The notes under the pieces: generated by a model
Databases searched by the model: none
What the model saw: the letters and a program-made list of their open reading frames with translations, nothing else
Told to the model about the DNA's origin: nothing
Part shown: piece by piece, positions 14,038 through 21,817 of the stretch
Position numbering within the stretch: position 1 is the first letter of the stretch
Layout of the letters: every line of letters begins with the position of its first letter
DNA from: Blastocatellia bacterium
Lineage (GTDB): Bacteria; Acidobacteriota; Blastocatellia; UBA7656
Assembly: GCA_022615215.1 (NCBI GenBank)
Contig: JAKEHD010000366.1
Span: 1-21,835, forward strand
Direction of reading: 5' to 3'
DNA length: 21,835 nt
Position numbers and translations under genes: made by a program

Positions 14038-16980
14038 TTACTTGCCTAATCTCATGATCCAAATATCGCCTGTGACGCGCCCGCGCGAATAAAGCAACCA
14101 GCGACCATCGCGCGAGATATGGGAGTCTTCAAGGAAGAGACCGGATTCGGGGAAGTTCGTCACCTTCTCCGGTTCAGCTTGCCGCCAGTTCTGAGCCGGG
14201 CCGGGCACGCGCCAGAGATTCTTGTGATCCGATTCAAAATAGAGCCACCGGCCAGAAGGTGAAACGGAAGGATGCTGATCCTGGTGCGGCGTTGCCACGA
14301 CACTCCTCGACTCTCCACCGGTTATCGCCATCCTATGCAGGTCACTGCTGCCGGTCTGCATAGACTGAAAAATCACCCACTGGCCATCGAGACTGGTCGT
14401 CATTGGCCCGGCGATTTTCGGCTCGTTTGTAAGAGGGCGCGCACTTCCGGCGTTTAGATCGAAGAAGTATATCTGGCTGTCGACCTGAGAAAGGTAGATG
14501 ATCCCGCGACTATCCGGCATCCACGTGAAGAATCCAGCCTTTTCAATCAACAGGTGTGGGTTCCCGCCATCATCTGCCATCAACCACAGGCTAGTGGCGC
14601 CCAGCGACTCTTCGGCCGGCCGGCGGTTAAAAGCGATGGCTCGGCCATCGGGCGACCATCGCGGAAAGGTGTCGGCAAAATCCGGGTCAGCCGTCAATTG
14701 CGCCGGAGCCCGGCCACGGTCCATTCGCCAGAGGTGAGAGCTTGCCCCCTGACGAGCCTCGAAAACAATCGCCCTATAATCGGCAGAGAAGCTCTGGTAG
14801 TAAGTCAGTCCACTGCCGCTTGTGAGCGGCTGAGGCGCTCCGAGATAGCGCCCGGCTTCCGCATCGAAGCCGAGGGTCTCAGCGTTGGATAAGATTTCCA
14901 CCGCCGCGAAGGCGATCTGACGCCCGTCGCGCGAGATGGTCGCGTGCATGTCTCGTCCGCGACTGACGGTCAGCGGCTCCGCGCGGCCTGACACTATTCC
15001 CTGCTTTGTCGAGAAGGGGATTTGCCAGAGCGCATAGTTTTTGCCCGGCTCTCCGTTCGAATAGACCACCGCTCGTGAATCGGCGCTCCATATCGGACGC
15101 TGACCTAATGCTATGTGCTCCGCCTCGCCGCCTTCAGCCCTTACCACGTAAATGTCGCGAGAGCCAATAGCGGTACCGCCCACCTCAAACACGATCCATC
15201 GCTCATCGGAGGAGTAACTGGGGTAGAGCAGAAAGCGAGGAATTCTTGCGGCAGGTTTGAACTTGAGAGCGATCTCTTGAGGATCGCCTCCCTGTGCGGC
15301 CACGCGATACATCTTTTGGGCGAAGTAGGGGCCGCTCGTGTAGAGAATGGCTGAACCGTCCGGCGACCACGACGGAAAGTTGCCGCCTTCCACAATCCGC
15401 CGGGCCGCACCTCCCAGCGCAGGCATCACCCATATATCGCCGCCCACCGGTGGCATGTCATTGCCTGGATAATAAATATCGGATGAGCCGGAGCGCGAGG
15501 AAACGAAAGCGATTTGCTTGCCGTCCGGTGAGAAGGCGGGTTGCACATCGTCGGCCGGATCGTTCGTCAGATTTATGTCCGGCCCGCCCGAAATCTGTTT
15601 GATGAAGATCTCAAAGTTGCCGGTGCGGTCTGAAACATAAGCTATAGTCTCTCCATCGGCCGAAAAGGTCGGCTCGCCTTCGTAGCCGGGATCGGTCGTG
15701 AGCTGCATCAGTGTCACGTCCTCAAGCGCCACAGCGCGCGTCGGTGCCCTACCCGCGCCGCCGAGCAACCACCCCGCGAGAATAGACGCGCCGATTACGA
15801 GCGCCCCGATGATTACCCACATTAGCCTCGCTCGCCCCGTCGCCCACCAGACTTGCTGCCTCGCGGAAGGCGATGCGTTCGCGCTCGCGAGCGAGTTCGA
15901 TTCGACCGCGCGTTTGAGCCGCCTCAAGTCCAGCTCGAAATCGCCCGCATGCCTGTAGCGTTCGCTCAACTCTTTCGCCAGCGCCTTGCCGAGAATGTCG
16001 GTCACTTCGGCAGGCAAGGGCGGAGTCAACTCCACCGGCGGCGGCTCCTGATGGATGATCGCATGCAGGGTGTCAACTTCGGACTCGCCTTGAAAGGGCC
16101 GCTGCCCATAGACCATTTCATAGAGCACTATGCCGAGGCTGAAGATGTCCGTTCGATGATCCACCTTCTGCCCGCGCGCCTGCTCTGGCGACATATACGC
16201 TACAGTCCCCATCACCACGCCAGACTTTGTTCTCAGTTGCGGCGCGGCCGGCTCATCGGTTTCCGCCCCTGTCGGCGCAGTCAACTTCGCCAGGCCGAAG
16301 TCCAACGTCTTGACCAGGCCATCGCGCCGCACCATCACGTTATCCGGCTTGATGTCGCGATGCACAACCCCCGCCGCGTGCGCCGCCTCCAGCGCGCTCG
16401 CTACTTGCCGAGCCACGTCGAGCGCCGCAGTCAGCCTCAATTGCCCGTGCCGCATCTGCTCGCGCAGCGTCTGGCCCTCGATATACTCAGCGACTATGTA
16501 ACGCGCGCAGCCGGATGCTACAGTGGCTTCGCCGATTTCGTAGATGGTGAGGATGTTCGGATGGTTGAGTGCAGAAGCAGCACGAGCCTCTTGCGCAAAC
16601 CGATGCAACCGGTCTTCGTCTTTAGTGAAGAGTTCGGGCAACAGCTTGAGCGCGACCTTGCGACCGAGCCTTGTATCTTCGGCCAGATAAACTTCGCCCA
16701 TCCCGCCCTGCCCGAGGAAGCCCGTGACCTGATAAGGCCCGATGCGGTGTCCCACCAGAGATTCCCGGCGCTCAACGGCGAACTCCGCCATCTGTGCCAG
16801 AACAGGAGTGTCAAGGAAACTGTCTTCTCTCTCATGGGCGGCGATCAACCGCTCGACCTCCTCGCGCAGATGCTCGTCTCCACTGCACGCCTCGGCCAGA
16901 AAGGCCGCTCGCGCTTCAGGCAGAAGTGCAAGCGCCTCGTGGAAGAGTGCATCAAGTTTTTTCCAATATTCGGGCTTCAT
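14038..16980 (-). CDS. Transmembrane Ser/Thr protein kinase with TolB/PD40-like beta-propeller sensor
   Basis: A 980-residue receptor-like kinase. Residues 1-75 form the helical N-terminal region common in acidobacterial kinases (WKKLDALFHEAL, then R-rich EEVERLIAAHE). The kinase domain spans about 83-350: glycine loop LGQGGMGEVYLA, Lys112 in VALKLL, HRDIKPDN with Asp209, DFG Asp227, activation-segment GTVAYMSPEQARG and TDIFSLG. All catalytic residues are present, so it should be active. A basic stretch and one membrane helix (about 383-406, IIGALVIGASILAGWLL) follow. The extracytoplasmic half contains repeated PTFSADGETIAYVSDRTG-like PD40 units, a TolB-type propeller that may bind ligand or peptidoglycan-associated partners (inference). 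The start codon is 2 nt from the stop of a decayed sigma gene and lacks a clear RBS, as expected for an old translationally coupled sigma-kinase pair. Confidence 0.95.
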   Translation of the reverse strand: MKPEYWKKLDALFHEALALLPEARAAFLAEACSGDEHLREEVERLIAAHEREDSFLDTPVLAQMAEFAVERRESLVGHRIGPYQVTGFLGQGGMGEVYLAEDTRLGRKVALKLLPELFTKDEDRLHRFAQEARAASALNHPNILTIYEIGEATVASGCARYIVAEYIEGQTLREQMRHGQLRLTAALDVARQVASALEAAHAAGVVHRDIKPDNVMVRRDGLVKTLDFGLAKLTAPTGAETDEPAAPQLRTKSGVVMGTVAYMSPEQARGQKVDHRTDIFSLGIVLYEMVYGQRPFQGESEVDTLHAIIHQEPPPVELTPPLPAEVTDILGKALAKELSERYRHAGDFELDLRRLKRAVESNSLASANASPSARQQVWWATGRARLMWVIIGALVIGASILAGWLLGGAGRAPTRAVALEDVTLMQLTTDPGYEGEPTFSADGETIAYVSDRTGNFEIFIKQISGGPDINLTNDPADDVQPAFSPDGKQIAFVSSRSGSSDIYYPGNDMPPVGGDIWVMPALGGAARRIVEGGNFPSWSPDGSAILYTSGPYFAQKMYRVAAQGGDPQEIALKFKPAARIPRFLLYPSYSSDERWIVFEVGGTAIGSRDIYVVRAEGGEAEHIALGQRPIWSADSRAVVYSNGEPGKNYALWQIPFSTKQGIVSGRAEPLTVSRGRDMHATISRDGRQIAFAAVEILSNAETLGFDAEAGRYLGAPQPLTSGSGLTYYQSFSADYRAIVFEARQGASSHLWRMDRGRAPAQLTADPDFADTFPRWSPDGRAIAFNRRPAEESLGATSLWLMADDGGNPHLLIEKAGFFTWMPDSRGIIYLSQVDSQIYFFDLNAGSARPLTNEPKIAGPMTTSLDGQWVIFQSMQTGSSDLHRMAITGGESRSVVATPHQDQHPSVSPSGRWLYFESDHKNLWRVPGPAQNWRQAEPEKVTNFPESGLFLEDSHISRDGRWLLYSRGRVTGDIWIMRLGK

Positions 16981-16982
16981 AG

Positions 16983-17085
16983 CTAAGAGTTGCTGATCTC
17001 GCTGTGCAACCAGGATCGGGCCAGGCTCTCGATCGCGCTCGACTGTGGTCGGCCGCTTCCGCCGTCTCCCGGATCGGCGAAATCG
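16983..17085 (-). pseudogene. Decayed C-terminal (region 4) end of an ECF sigma factor
   Basis: Just upstream of the kinase ATG, the minus strand reads ESLARSWLHSEISNS-stop, closely matching the end of the intact sigma factor, WSMARAWLRSEIGNT-stop, at 17900. Further upstream, in shifted frames, pieces resembling IEETAEA and PTTVERD are visible, as expected for the sigma region-4 helix-turn-helix with small deletions and an extra base. No complete sigma region 2 could be found between here and 17146. It is therefore read as a relic of the kinase's original partner gene. It may still matter as the leader through which the kinase start codon is reached. Confidence 0.65.
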
Positions 17086-17145
17086 GACTGATCCCCGGCG
17101 CTCGTCACCGACGAACTGGCGACGAGGTGTCGTAAAGGATTTGCC

Positions 17146-17478
17146 TCAGGCAGTACAGGTGGTCTCCGGCTCCGGTTGAGCAAGCAATTCTCTGAAGATT
17201 GCCGTATTGATGCTCTTTCGTTTCGTCGGGTCGAATTGTACTGTAGTAACCGGAATCGTGCCCAGGAAACTCACCGCCAGTGTCGGCAAATGTTCCCACG
17301 AACCTTGAAGCTCTTCCTCCGACAGCGAGGATAGCAGGTAAACGCGATAGCTGTTCGGATAGTCGTCAAGCTCCGGATCGAAAGGGCAATCGAAAAGGTA
17401 CTGCTGCCCGTCGTAGCTCGTGATGAAGATGCGCGGGAGGTCGTAAAAATCGCGGTAACGAATGGTCGCCCAGTTCAT
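17146..17478 (-). CDS. Small hypothetical protein, unrecognised (second of a pair)
   Basis: A 110-residue protein. ATG 17478 is chosen because AAGGAG lies about 7 nt upstream; an in-frame GTG at 17514, overlapping the previous stop by 3 nt, is the alternative. The sequence starts MNWATIRYRDFYDLPRIFIT, then YDGQQYLFDCPFDPELDDYP and YRVYLLSSLSEEEL. It looks like a compact soluble alpha/beta protein with many aromatics and no signal peptide or membrane segment. No family was recognised. It follows the TTG-started gene at 32 nt, so the two form an operon-like pair. The pair occupies the space between the intact sigma factor and the sigma relic/kinase. Confidence 0.7.
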   Translation of the reverse strand: MNWATIRYRDFYDLPRIFITSYDGQQYLFDCPFDPELDDYPNSYRVYLLSSLSEEELQGSWEHLPTLAVSFLGTIPVTTVQFDPTKRKSINTAIFRELLAQPEPETTCTA

Positions 17479-17510
17479 AGCCTGCTCCTTTTGAAAATGC
17501 TCGAAGCCCT

Positions 17511-17828
17511 TCACTGAATCCGATCTTTCTTAGGCACGGGATTGGGAAGCGGATCCGAAAACGTCGAGGGCGACGAGCCTTCAATCACGTTGACGTGCCG
17601 TTCATTTATTCTACCACTTCTGGTCATTTCCGGTTTGAGCGTCACCGAGCCGCCGCCCGCTAGTATCGCTCCAATGGTCGTGAACCGAATCGTGCCGTGC
17701 GGAACGTAAGCCGCCGCGTCTTCCAGCGTTTCGCCCACCGTGCCGGAGAAGACCGTGCCGGGCGGCGGCAATTCACCTGCGCCGCCGCGAACGACGATCA
17801 CCAAATCGGTCAACTCGGTGAAAGACAA
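17511..17828 (-). CDS. Small hypothetical protein, unrecognised (first of a pair, TTG start)
   Basis: A 105-residue protein starting with TTG at 17828. This start is well supported by GGAGG 6 nt upstream; no ATG occurs before residue 68. The N-terminal two thirds looks like a small beta-rich domain (LVIVVRGGAGELPPPGTVF, VPHGTIRFTTIGAI, GGSVTLKPEM). The tail is proline- and serine-rich and probably flexible (EGSSPSTFSDPLPNPVPKK). There is no signal peptide, membrane helix or known motif. It begins 71 nt downstream of the sigma factor stop on the same strand and could be in its transcript. Function unknown. A toxin-antitoxin or regulator/effector pair with the next gene is only a guess based on size and tight spacing. 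Confidence 0.68.
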   Translation of the reverse strand: MSFTELTDLVIVVRGGAGELPPPGTVFSGTVGETLEDAAAYVPHGTIRFTTIGAILAGGGSVTLKPEMTRSGRINERHVNVIEGSSPSTFSDPLPNPVPKKDRIQ

Positions 17829-17899
17829 CTACAGCCTCCGCTCGAATTAAATTCGCGCCGATAGACCGAGAGCGCATCTCCATCGCTCAGGCATCATGG

Positions 17900-18463
17900 C
17901 TATGTGTTGCCGATCTCGCTGCGCAGCCAGGCGCGAGCCATGCTCCAGTCGCGCTTGACGGTCGAGGGCGAAATCCGCAGCGCTTCTGAGGTCTCCTCAA
18001 TCGTCAACCCCCCGAAATACCGCAACTCAATAATACGCGACTTCTGCGGATCGAGCGCCTCCAACCTCTCTAGCGCGTCATCGAGCGCAAGCAGATTGAC
18101 ATCGCGTTTTTCGGCCAATAGGTCCGCCTCGCCGAGCGACAGCCTGTAGTCGCCCCCGCCTCGTTTAGCTGCCTGTCGGCTTCTCGCGTGCTCGACCAGA
18201 ATCTGGCGCATCCGCACGGCGGCGATGCCGAAGAAGTGCGCACGGTTCTGCCAATCTATCTCATTTTCACCAACCAGCCGCAGGTATGCCTCGTGAACAA
18301 GCGCCGTCGCTTGCAGTGTATGATCCGGCCGCTCCTGGCGCAGGTAATGATTGGCCAGACGCCGCAGTTCGTCATAGACCTGCGGCATCAATTCATCGAG
18401 GGCCGCCTTGTCGCCGTTGCGCCACTTGATGAGCAGTTGGGTTATGGTTGCCGTGGATGTCAT
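17900..18463 (-). CDS. ECF-type RNA polymerase sigma factor (TIGR02999-like)
   Basis: A 187-residue sigma factor. ATG 18463 is preferred (AGAGG about 8 nt upstream) over an in-frame GTG at 18496. Region 2 spans about residues 19-98, with LVHEAYLRLV and the WQNRAHFFGIAAVRMRQILV helix typical of the TIGR02999 family. Region 4 spans about 128-181, with the helix-turn-helix FGGLTIEETSEALRISPSTV followed by KRDWSMARAWL. It should direct RNA polymerase to a dedicated promoter set. No anti-sigma factor is adjacent. In this family, control is often linked to a neighbouring Ser/Thr kinase, and one lies about 0.9 kb downstream on the same strand. It is divergent from an exported protein gene that could be a target (inference). 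Confidence 0.93.
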   Translation of the reverse strand: MTSTATITQLLIKWRNGDKAALDELMPQVYDELRRLANHYLRQERPDHTLQATALVHEAYLRLVGENEIDWQNRAHFFGIAAVRMRQILVEHARSRQAAKRGGGDYRLSLGEADLLAEKRDVNLLALDDALERLEALDPQKSRIIELRYFGGLTIEETSEALRISPSTVKRDWSMARAWLRSEIGNT

Positions 18464-18602
18464 CGCTGCCTCTGTCTGGAAGCCGTTGTCAGGCACGCTA
18501 AAAAAATTTTCGAGTTCGTTGAGCCAATTCGCCGCGAGTTTTCGCCTTTCAGAATGAGGCGATTATCAGATCACTAAATGCGGGATTGGTCATAACAGTA
18601 AC

Positions 18603-18619
18603 TCCGACCTACCGTCGGA
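18603..18619. promoter_or_regulatory. Small palindrome in the leader of the exported protein gene
   Basis: TCCGAC (18603-18608) and GTCGGA (18614-18619) are perfect inverted arms around CTACC. The site lies 53 nt before the start codon at 18672, in the 209-nt divergent space between the sigma gene and the exported protein gene. It could be an operator half-site pair or an mRNA hairpin. There is no further support. Confidence 0.3.
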
Positions 18620-18671
18620 TACTTTGGGCCATCGCCTCACCAAAATCAATGAAGTCGAAAGGAGATTGACT

Positions 18672-19310
18672 ATGATCAAGCACGCTATCGGCCGTTTAAG
18701 CATCGCAGTCTGCCTGCTGGCCCTGGCCACACTCATTCCTTCACTTACCGTCAAAGGGCAGAACGATCAGGGAGAGATTTTCATCAGCTCAGACAATGGC
18801 AACTCGAATAAGAAACCAAAAATCACCGTTCAGCCCCTTCTCACATTCTCCGATCATGTTGTCATACCTGGGGGCGGCTCGATACTCGTAAGGAACGGCG
18901 AAGGAGTCTATATGTCGCTGCACTCATTCGGGCTTACGCCTGGAACAGTTGCGACAGCCTGGTTTGTCTTCTTCAATAATCCGAAGAAGTGCGCCACCAG
19001 CCCGTGCGGCCCGCCTGACGTTACCAACCCTGATGTAGAGGCCTCGGTTGTGAATGCCACGGGACGTGTGGTCTCGGCTGACGGCACGGCAGACTTCGGA
19101 GCGTTCAAGGCAGTCGGCGATACGACCGGCGCTGTGTTCGGTCCTGGACTGCTGAATGCCAAAAAGGCAGAGATTCGCCTGGTCGTCCGTACACATGGAC
19201 CGGCCATATTGGAGGACCCTGCAATTCTGATGCAACAACTCAGCATGCTTAACGGCGGTTGTCCTCCGAACACCTGTGCGGACCTTCAGGTGTCAATCCA
19301 TCAACCGTAA
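18672..19310 (+). CDS. Exported protein of unknown function
   Basis: A 212-residue protein with ATG 18672 preceded by GGAG (18661-18664) at 7 nt; an upstream in-frame TTG at 18624 is less likely. The N-terminus is a Sec signal peptide (MIKHAIGRLS, hydrophobic IAVCLLALATLIPSL, cleavage near TVKGQ-N). The mature part is a predicted beta-sandwich with conserved-looking elements: GVYMSLHSFGLTPGTVATAW, FVFFNNPKKC, VVRTHGPAI and LNGGCPPNTCADLQVSIH. Four cysteines (in KKCATSPCG and GCPPNTC) probably form disulfides, consistent with an extracytoplasmic location. The pattern matches a widespread but uncharacterised family of secreted bacterial proteins that I recognise only by appearance. It is divergent from the sigma gene and followed by a strong hairpin, so it is probably a single-gene transcript. 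Confidence 0.8.
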   Translation: MIKHAIGRLSIAVCLLALATLIPSLTVKGQNDQGEIFISSDNGNSNKKPKITVQPLLTFSDHVVIPGGGSILVRNGEGVYMSLHSFGLTPGTVATAWFVFFNNPKKCATSPCGPPDVTNPDVEASVVNATGRVVSADGTADFGAFKAVGDTTGAVFGPGLLNAKKAEIRLVVRTHGPAILEDPAILMQQLSMLNGGCPPNTCADLQVSIHQP

Positions 19311-19316
19311 ATGAAT

Positions 19317-19375
19317 AACCGGAGATAAACATCGATGGAGACAGATATTCTCTTCATCGGTGTTTATCTCCGGTT
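19317..19375 (+). terminator. Strong hairpin after the exported protein gene
   Basis: AACCGGAGATAAACATCGATG (19317-19337, 21 nt) pairs with 19355-19375 in 20 of 21 positions around a 17-nt loop. It begins 6 nt after the stop at 19310. Only a TTT follows, so it is either a factor-independent terminator with a weak T tract or an mRNA-stabilising 3' hairpin. It separates this gene from the Calx-beta gene at 19421. Confidence 0.7.
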
Positions 19376-19420
19376 TCCGATCTCGAAAGATTCGCGGCGA
19401 AATCAAATGGAGGCAAAGAG

Positions 19421-20746
19421 ATGAAAAGGATCATAATCATACCGCTAATACTTATTCTGTTCGTATCGATCAATTCCGCGCTCATCATCGAATCATCATC
19501 TTCAGCAAGCGTGGCGATGAGGGCTCAGTTCAGGTCATTTTTTTCCGTCAACAATATAGAAGTGACAGAAGGGACCGACCCGCAGGCCGTCTTTATAGTA
19601 TCGCTCACCTATGATGGCGGCCTGAGAGAGTTCGCTTCTTCGGTAAATTATGCAACCGTAAACGGCACGGCCACATCTGGGAGCGATTATCAACAATCGA
19701 CCGGCACGGTGAATTTTCCGCCGGGGGCGACGCCGGGCGGCACGGTTTCGATGACCGTCTCGATTCCGATTATCGATGATAGTGAGACTGAGGGGGATGA
19801 GACTTTTACCTTAGTTCTGAGCAATCCAAGCCCCGCATTTGATATTCAGGGACCGGGAACCTGCACGATTCACGACAACGACAGCGGGCCTTCGGGTTTG
19901 ACAATTCAATCCACGGCTCTCGTCGAGGGCGACACTGGAACCACGGACGCTGTCTTTAGAGTAGAACTAGACCGGCCAAGCGACACTGTCATTTCGGTCG
20001 ACTTCAACACCGAGAACTACAGCGCAATAGAGAGTAGCGACTACCTGAGGAGAGAGGGGACGGTCAATATTCCTGCCGGACAGCAGAGCGCGAATATCAT
20101 CGTTCCGGTCATTGGCGATACAATTCCCGAAACCGGGTCATTGCCTGGTACAGACAAAAAGGCTGGTCCGCTACAGGCGTTTCTCGTGCGGTTGAGTAAT
20201 GCGAGAGGCGCACCTATTGCGAACGACTTCGCCGTAGGTGTGATACATGATGATGACGATCCTGAAACGATAACCGTCTGCTCAAGCGATACACCCAAAC
20301 AGAATCAGATGTTCGAAAGATCGTCACAAATCGAATCCGTCGTTCGCATTGATAGAGATCTGATGATAGATGATATGGATGTAAAACTGTTCATCTCGAA
20401 TCAGACGGACCCTTTCCTCGGTGACCTCCTTCTTTCTGCTGTGCTCCACTCTAGAGGATCATTGTTCAACACTAGAGAATCATTGTTCAACTCATTAACA
20501 CTCTTGCCCGAGTCAACTATCGGCACAAGGTGCTCTCCTGTGCCTGACTTCACCATCACCGATAATGCCGCGAGGCGTCTGAAAGACCATGATGGCGAGG
20601 TGCCTTACGTCGGAGAGTGGCGACCCGCAAGTTCTCGCGGTTTTTATAGTGAAGGGTCGAATGCCAGGGGCGAGTGGCGTTTAGAGGTTACGGCGGGATT
20701 AGCTGACTTTGACGTGAGGCTTGCGCTCTATACGCTGGAGTGCTAG
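19421..20746 (+). CDS. Secreted Calx-beta / P-domain protein (possibly the N-terminal half of a larger protein)
   Basis: A 441-residue protein with ATG 19421 preceded by GGAGG (19409-19413). It has a signal peptide or N-terminal anchor (MKRIIIIPLILILFVSINSA). Two Calx-beta domains follow. The first (about 42-153) contains SVNYATVNGTATSGSDYQ and DDSETEGDETFTLVLSNP and ends CTIHDNDSG. The second (about 157-278) contains SVDFNTENYSAIESSDYL and ends GVIHDDDDP. The acidic ends are the expected calcium sites. Residues about 284-441 resemble a proprotein-convertase P domain (VPYVGEW...GEWRLEVTAGLADF...LALYTLEC). It is likely a calcium-stabilised surface or adhesin-like protein. The stop at 20744-20746 is TAG, and the next ORF continues in the same frame, so the two may have been one gene. 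Confidence 0.87.
   Translation: MKRIIIIPLILILFVSINSALIIESSSSASVAMRAQFRSFFSVNNIEVTEGTDPQAVFIVSLTYDGGLREFASSVNYATVNGTATSGSDYQQSTGTVNFPPGATPGGTVSMTVSIPIIDDSETEGDETFTLVLSNPSPAFDIQGPGTCTIHDNDSGPSGLTIQSTALVEGDTGTTDAVFRVELDRPSDTVISVDFNTENYSAIESSDYLRREGTVNIPAGQQSANIIVPVIGDTIPETGSLPGTDKKAGPLQAFLVRLSNARGAPIANDFAVGVIHDDDDPETITVCSSDTPKQNQMFERSSQIESVVRIDRDLMIDDMDVKLFISNQTDPFLGDLLLSAVLHSRGSLFNTRESLFNSLTLLPESTIGTRCSPVPDFTITDNAARRLKDHDGEVPYVGEWRPASSRGFYSEGSNARGEWRLEVTAGLADFDVRLALYTLEC
20451..20492 (+). repeat. 21-nt tandem duplication inside the P-domain region
   Basis: CTAGAGGATCATTGTTCAAC (20451-20470) is followed directly by CTAGAGAATCATTGTTCAAC (20472-20491), a 21-nt period encoding RGSLFNT/RESLFNS. It is in frame and looks like a recent slippage duplication that lengthens a loop of the P domain. 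Confidence 0.8.
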
Positions 20747-20755
20747 TGCCTGACC

Positions 20756-21793
20756 GTGACGGGGCCGCGCGAAGGATTACGACTTGAGCCGTCTAGGGCC
20801 ACGCTTCCCGTATTCGATGGGATTGATAGGCCTGATGGTCCCGGAATAATACCCATCCCTGTAGGCGGACATCCCCTTGAAGCGTCAGTCAACTCAAGCA
20901 GCGGGCCTGTGATCGGTGTGCCTGTGCCTGTGACATTCACGGTTCGAGACAGAGGCGGGCAGGGAGATGTAATTGCAAGGGCGGTGAGAAACACCGACAA
21001 TCAAGGCCGGGCCTATTACCATTACCTGGACTGGGTTCCGGGAGAACAGACCATCGAAGCGCGAGCGGAGGTCGGAGGAGCGATCTACACCGACATAGCG
21101 CGCGTAACTTGGATCAATCCCTGCGCGGCGACTCAAACCCTTCAAGGCACTGCCGACGCAGAAACGACACTAGATGCAATGCGCAGCTTCCGCGATTCGC
21201 GCCTTGCCCGGTCGAAGCGGGGCCGCCAGTATTCACGCCTCTACTACAAGTTCTCTTCAGAAGCCGTTCGCCTGATGATGTTCAACCCGATGATGGTGCT
21301 GCGCTCACAGGAGATGATCGAAAGATATATGCCGGTTATCCGCGATCTTGCAGAAGGAAGAAGCGCCATTCTCACAGAAGGCGACCTCGATGAGATAGAC
21401 ACTTTTATGAATGACTTCGCCGCCGGTGGCAGCGCGGAATTACAACAAACCGTCAGGAGTCTCAAACGGGACCTGCGCGACCCGGAAGCCCATAGAGATT
21501 TGGGTATTACCCTTAGGCCCGGCGCAAGGCGCGAATTGCCTTCTCGCAATCAGTTTCTGAGCATCAATCAGACGGGCCGGTTGACTGCGCTGTTAGGCTT
21601 CTTCCTGGGCGGCGTCTTTCTCATCAGGTGGAAGCGCAGAAAGGGTTTGCCAGTGCTTCTCTGCATGGCGCTTGCGCTGTCAATTCCCGGCATCGCACGG
21701 GGCAATCTTCCTCTTATGGTCGCGGCCACTCAGGGACAGGACGATTCATCGAGGCCCGAATACTCTACCTATACTGCGCGCGGGGCAAAATGA
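20756..21793 (+). CDS. Ig-like / CFI-box-like protein with C-terminal membrane anchor (possible C-terminal half of the preceding gene)
   Basis: A 345-residue open frame; the first usable start is GTG 20756, with no ribosome binding site at good spacing and no signal peptide. It is in the same frame as the Calx-beta gene and begins 9 nt after that gene's TAG. Residues about 38-120 form a Big-1-like Ig domain (VPVPVTFTVRDRGGQGDV, then WVPGEQTIEARAEVGG). Residues about 123-200 resemble the helical CFI-box C-terminal domain: a degenerate CAATQTLQG box, then MRSFRDSRLARSKRGRQYSR and LYYKFSSEA. A hydrophobic segment (about 276-291) followed by RWKRRK, and a second at about 298-311, suggest membrane anchoring. 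A surface domain plus anchor without its own export signal argues that it originally belonged to the upstream ORF. Confidence 0.72.
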   Translation: MTGPREGLRLEPSRATLPVFDGIDRPDGPGIIPIPVGGHPLEASVNSSSGPVIGVPVPVTFTVRDRGGQGDVIARAVRNTDNQGRAYYHYLDWVPGEQTIEARAEVGGAIYTDIARVTWINPCAATQTLQGTADAETTLDAMRSFRDSRLARSKRGRQYSRLYYKFSSEAVRLMMFNPMMVLRSQEMIERYMPVIRDLAEGRSAILTEGDLDEIDTFMNDFAAGGSAELQQTVRSLKRDLRDPEAHRDLGITLRPGARRELPSRNQFLSINQTGRLTALLGFFLGGVFLIRWKRRKGLPVLLCMALALSIPGIARGNLPLMVAATQGQDDSSRPEYSTYTARGAK

Positions 21794-21817
21794 AAATTTT
21801 TCCAGAGAGGAACGCTT

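Noticed and set aside
15853..16986. A 377-codon plus-strand open frame opposite the kinase
   Set aside because: It lies antisense to the fully conserved kinase domain, has no recognisable domain and no RBS, and is explained by GC-rich codon bias of the real gene.
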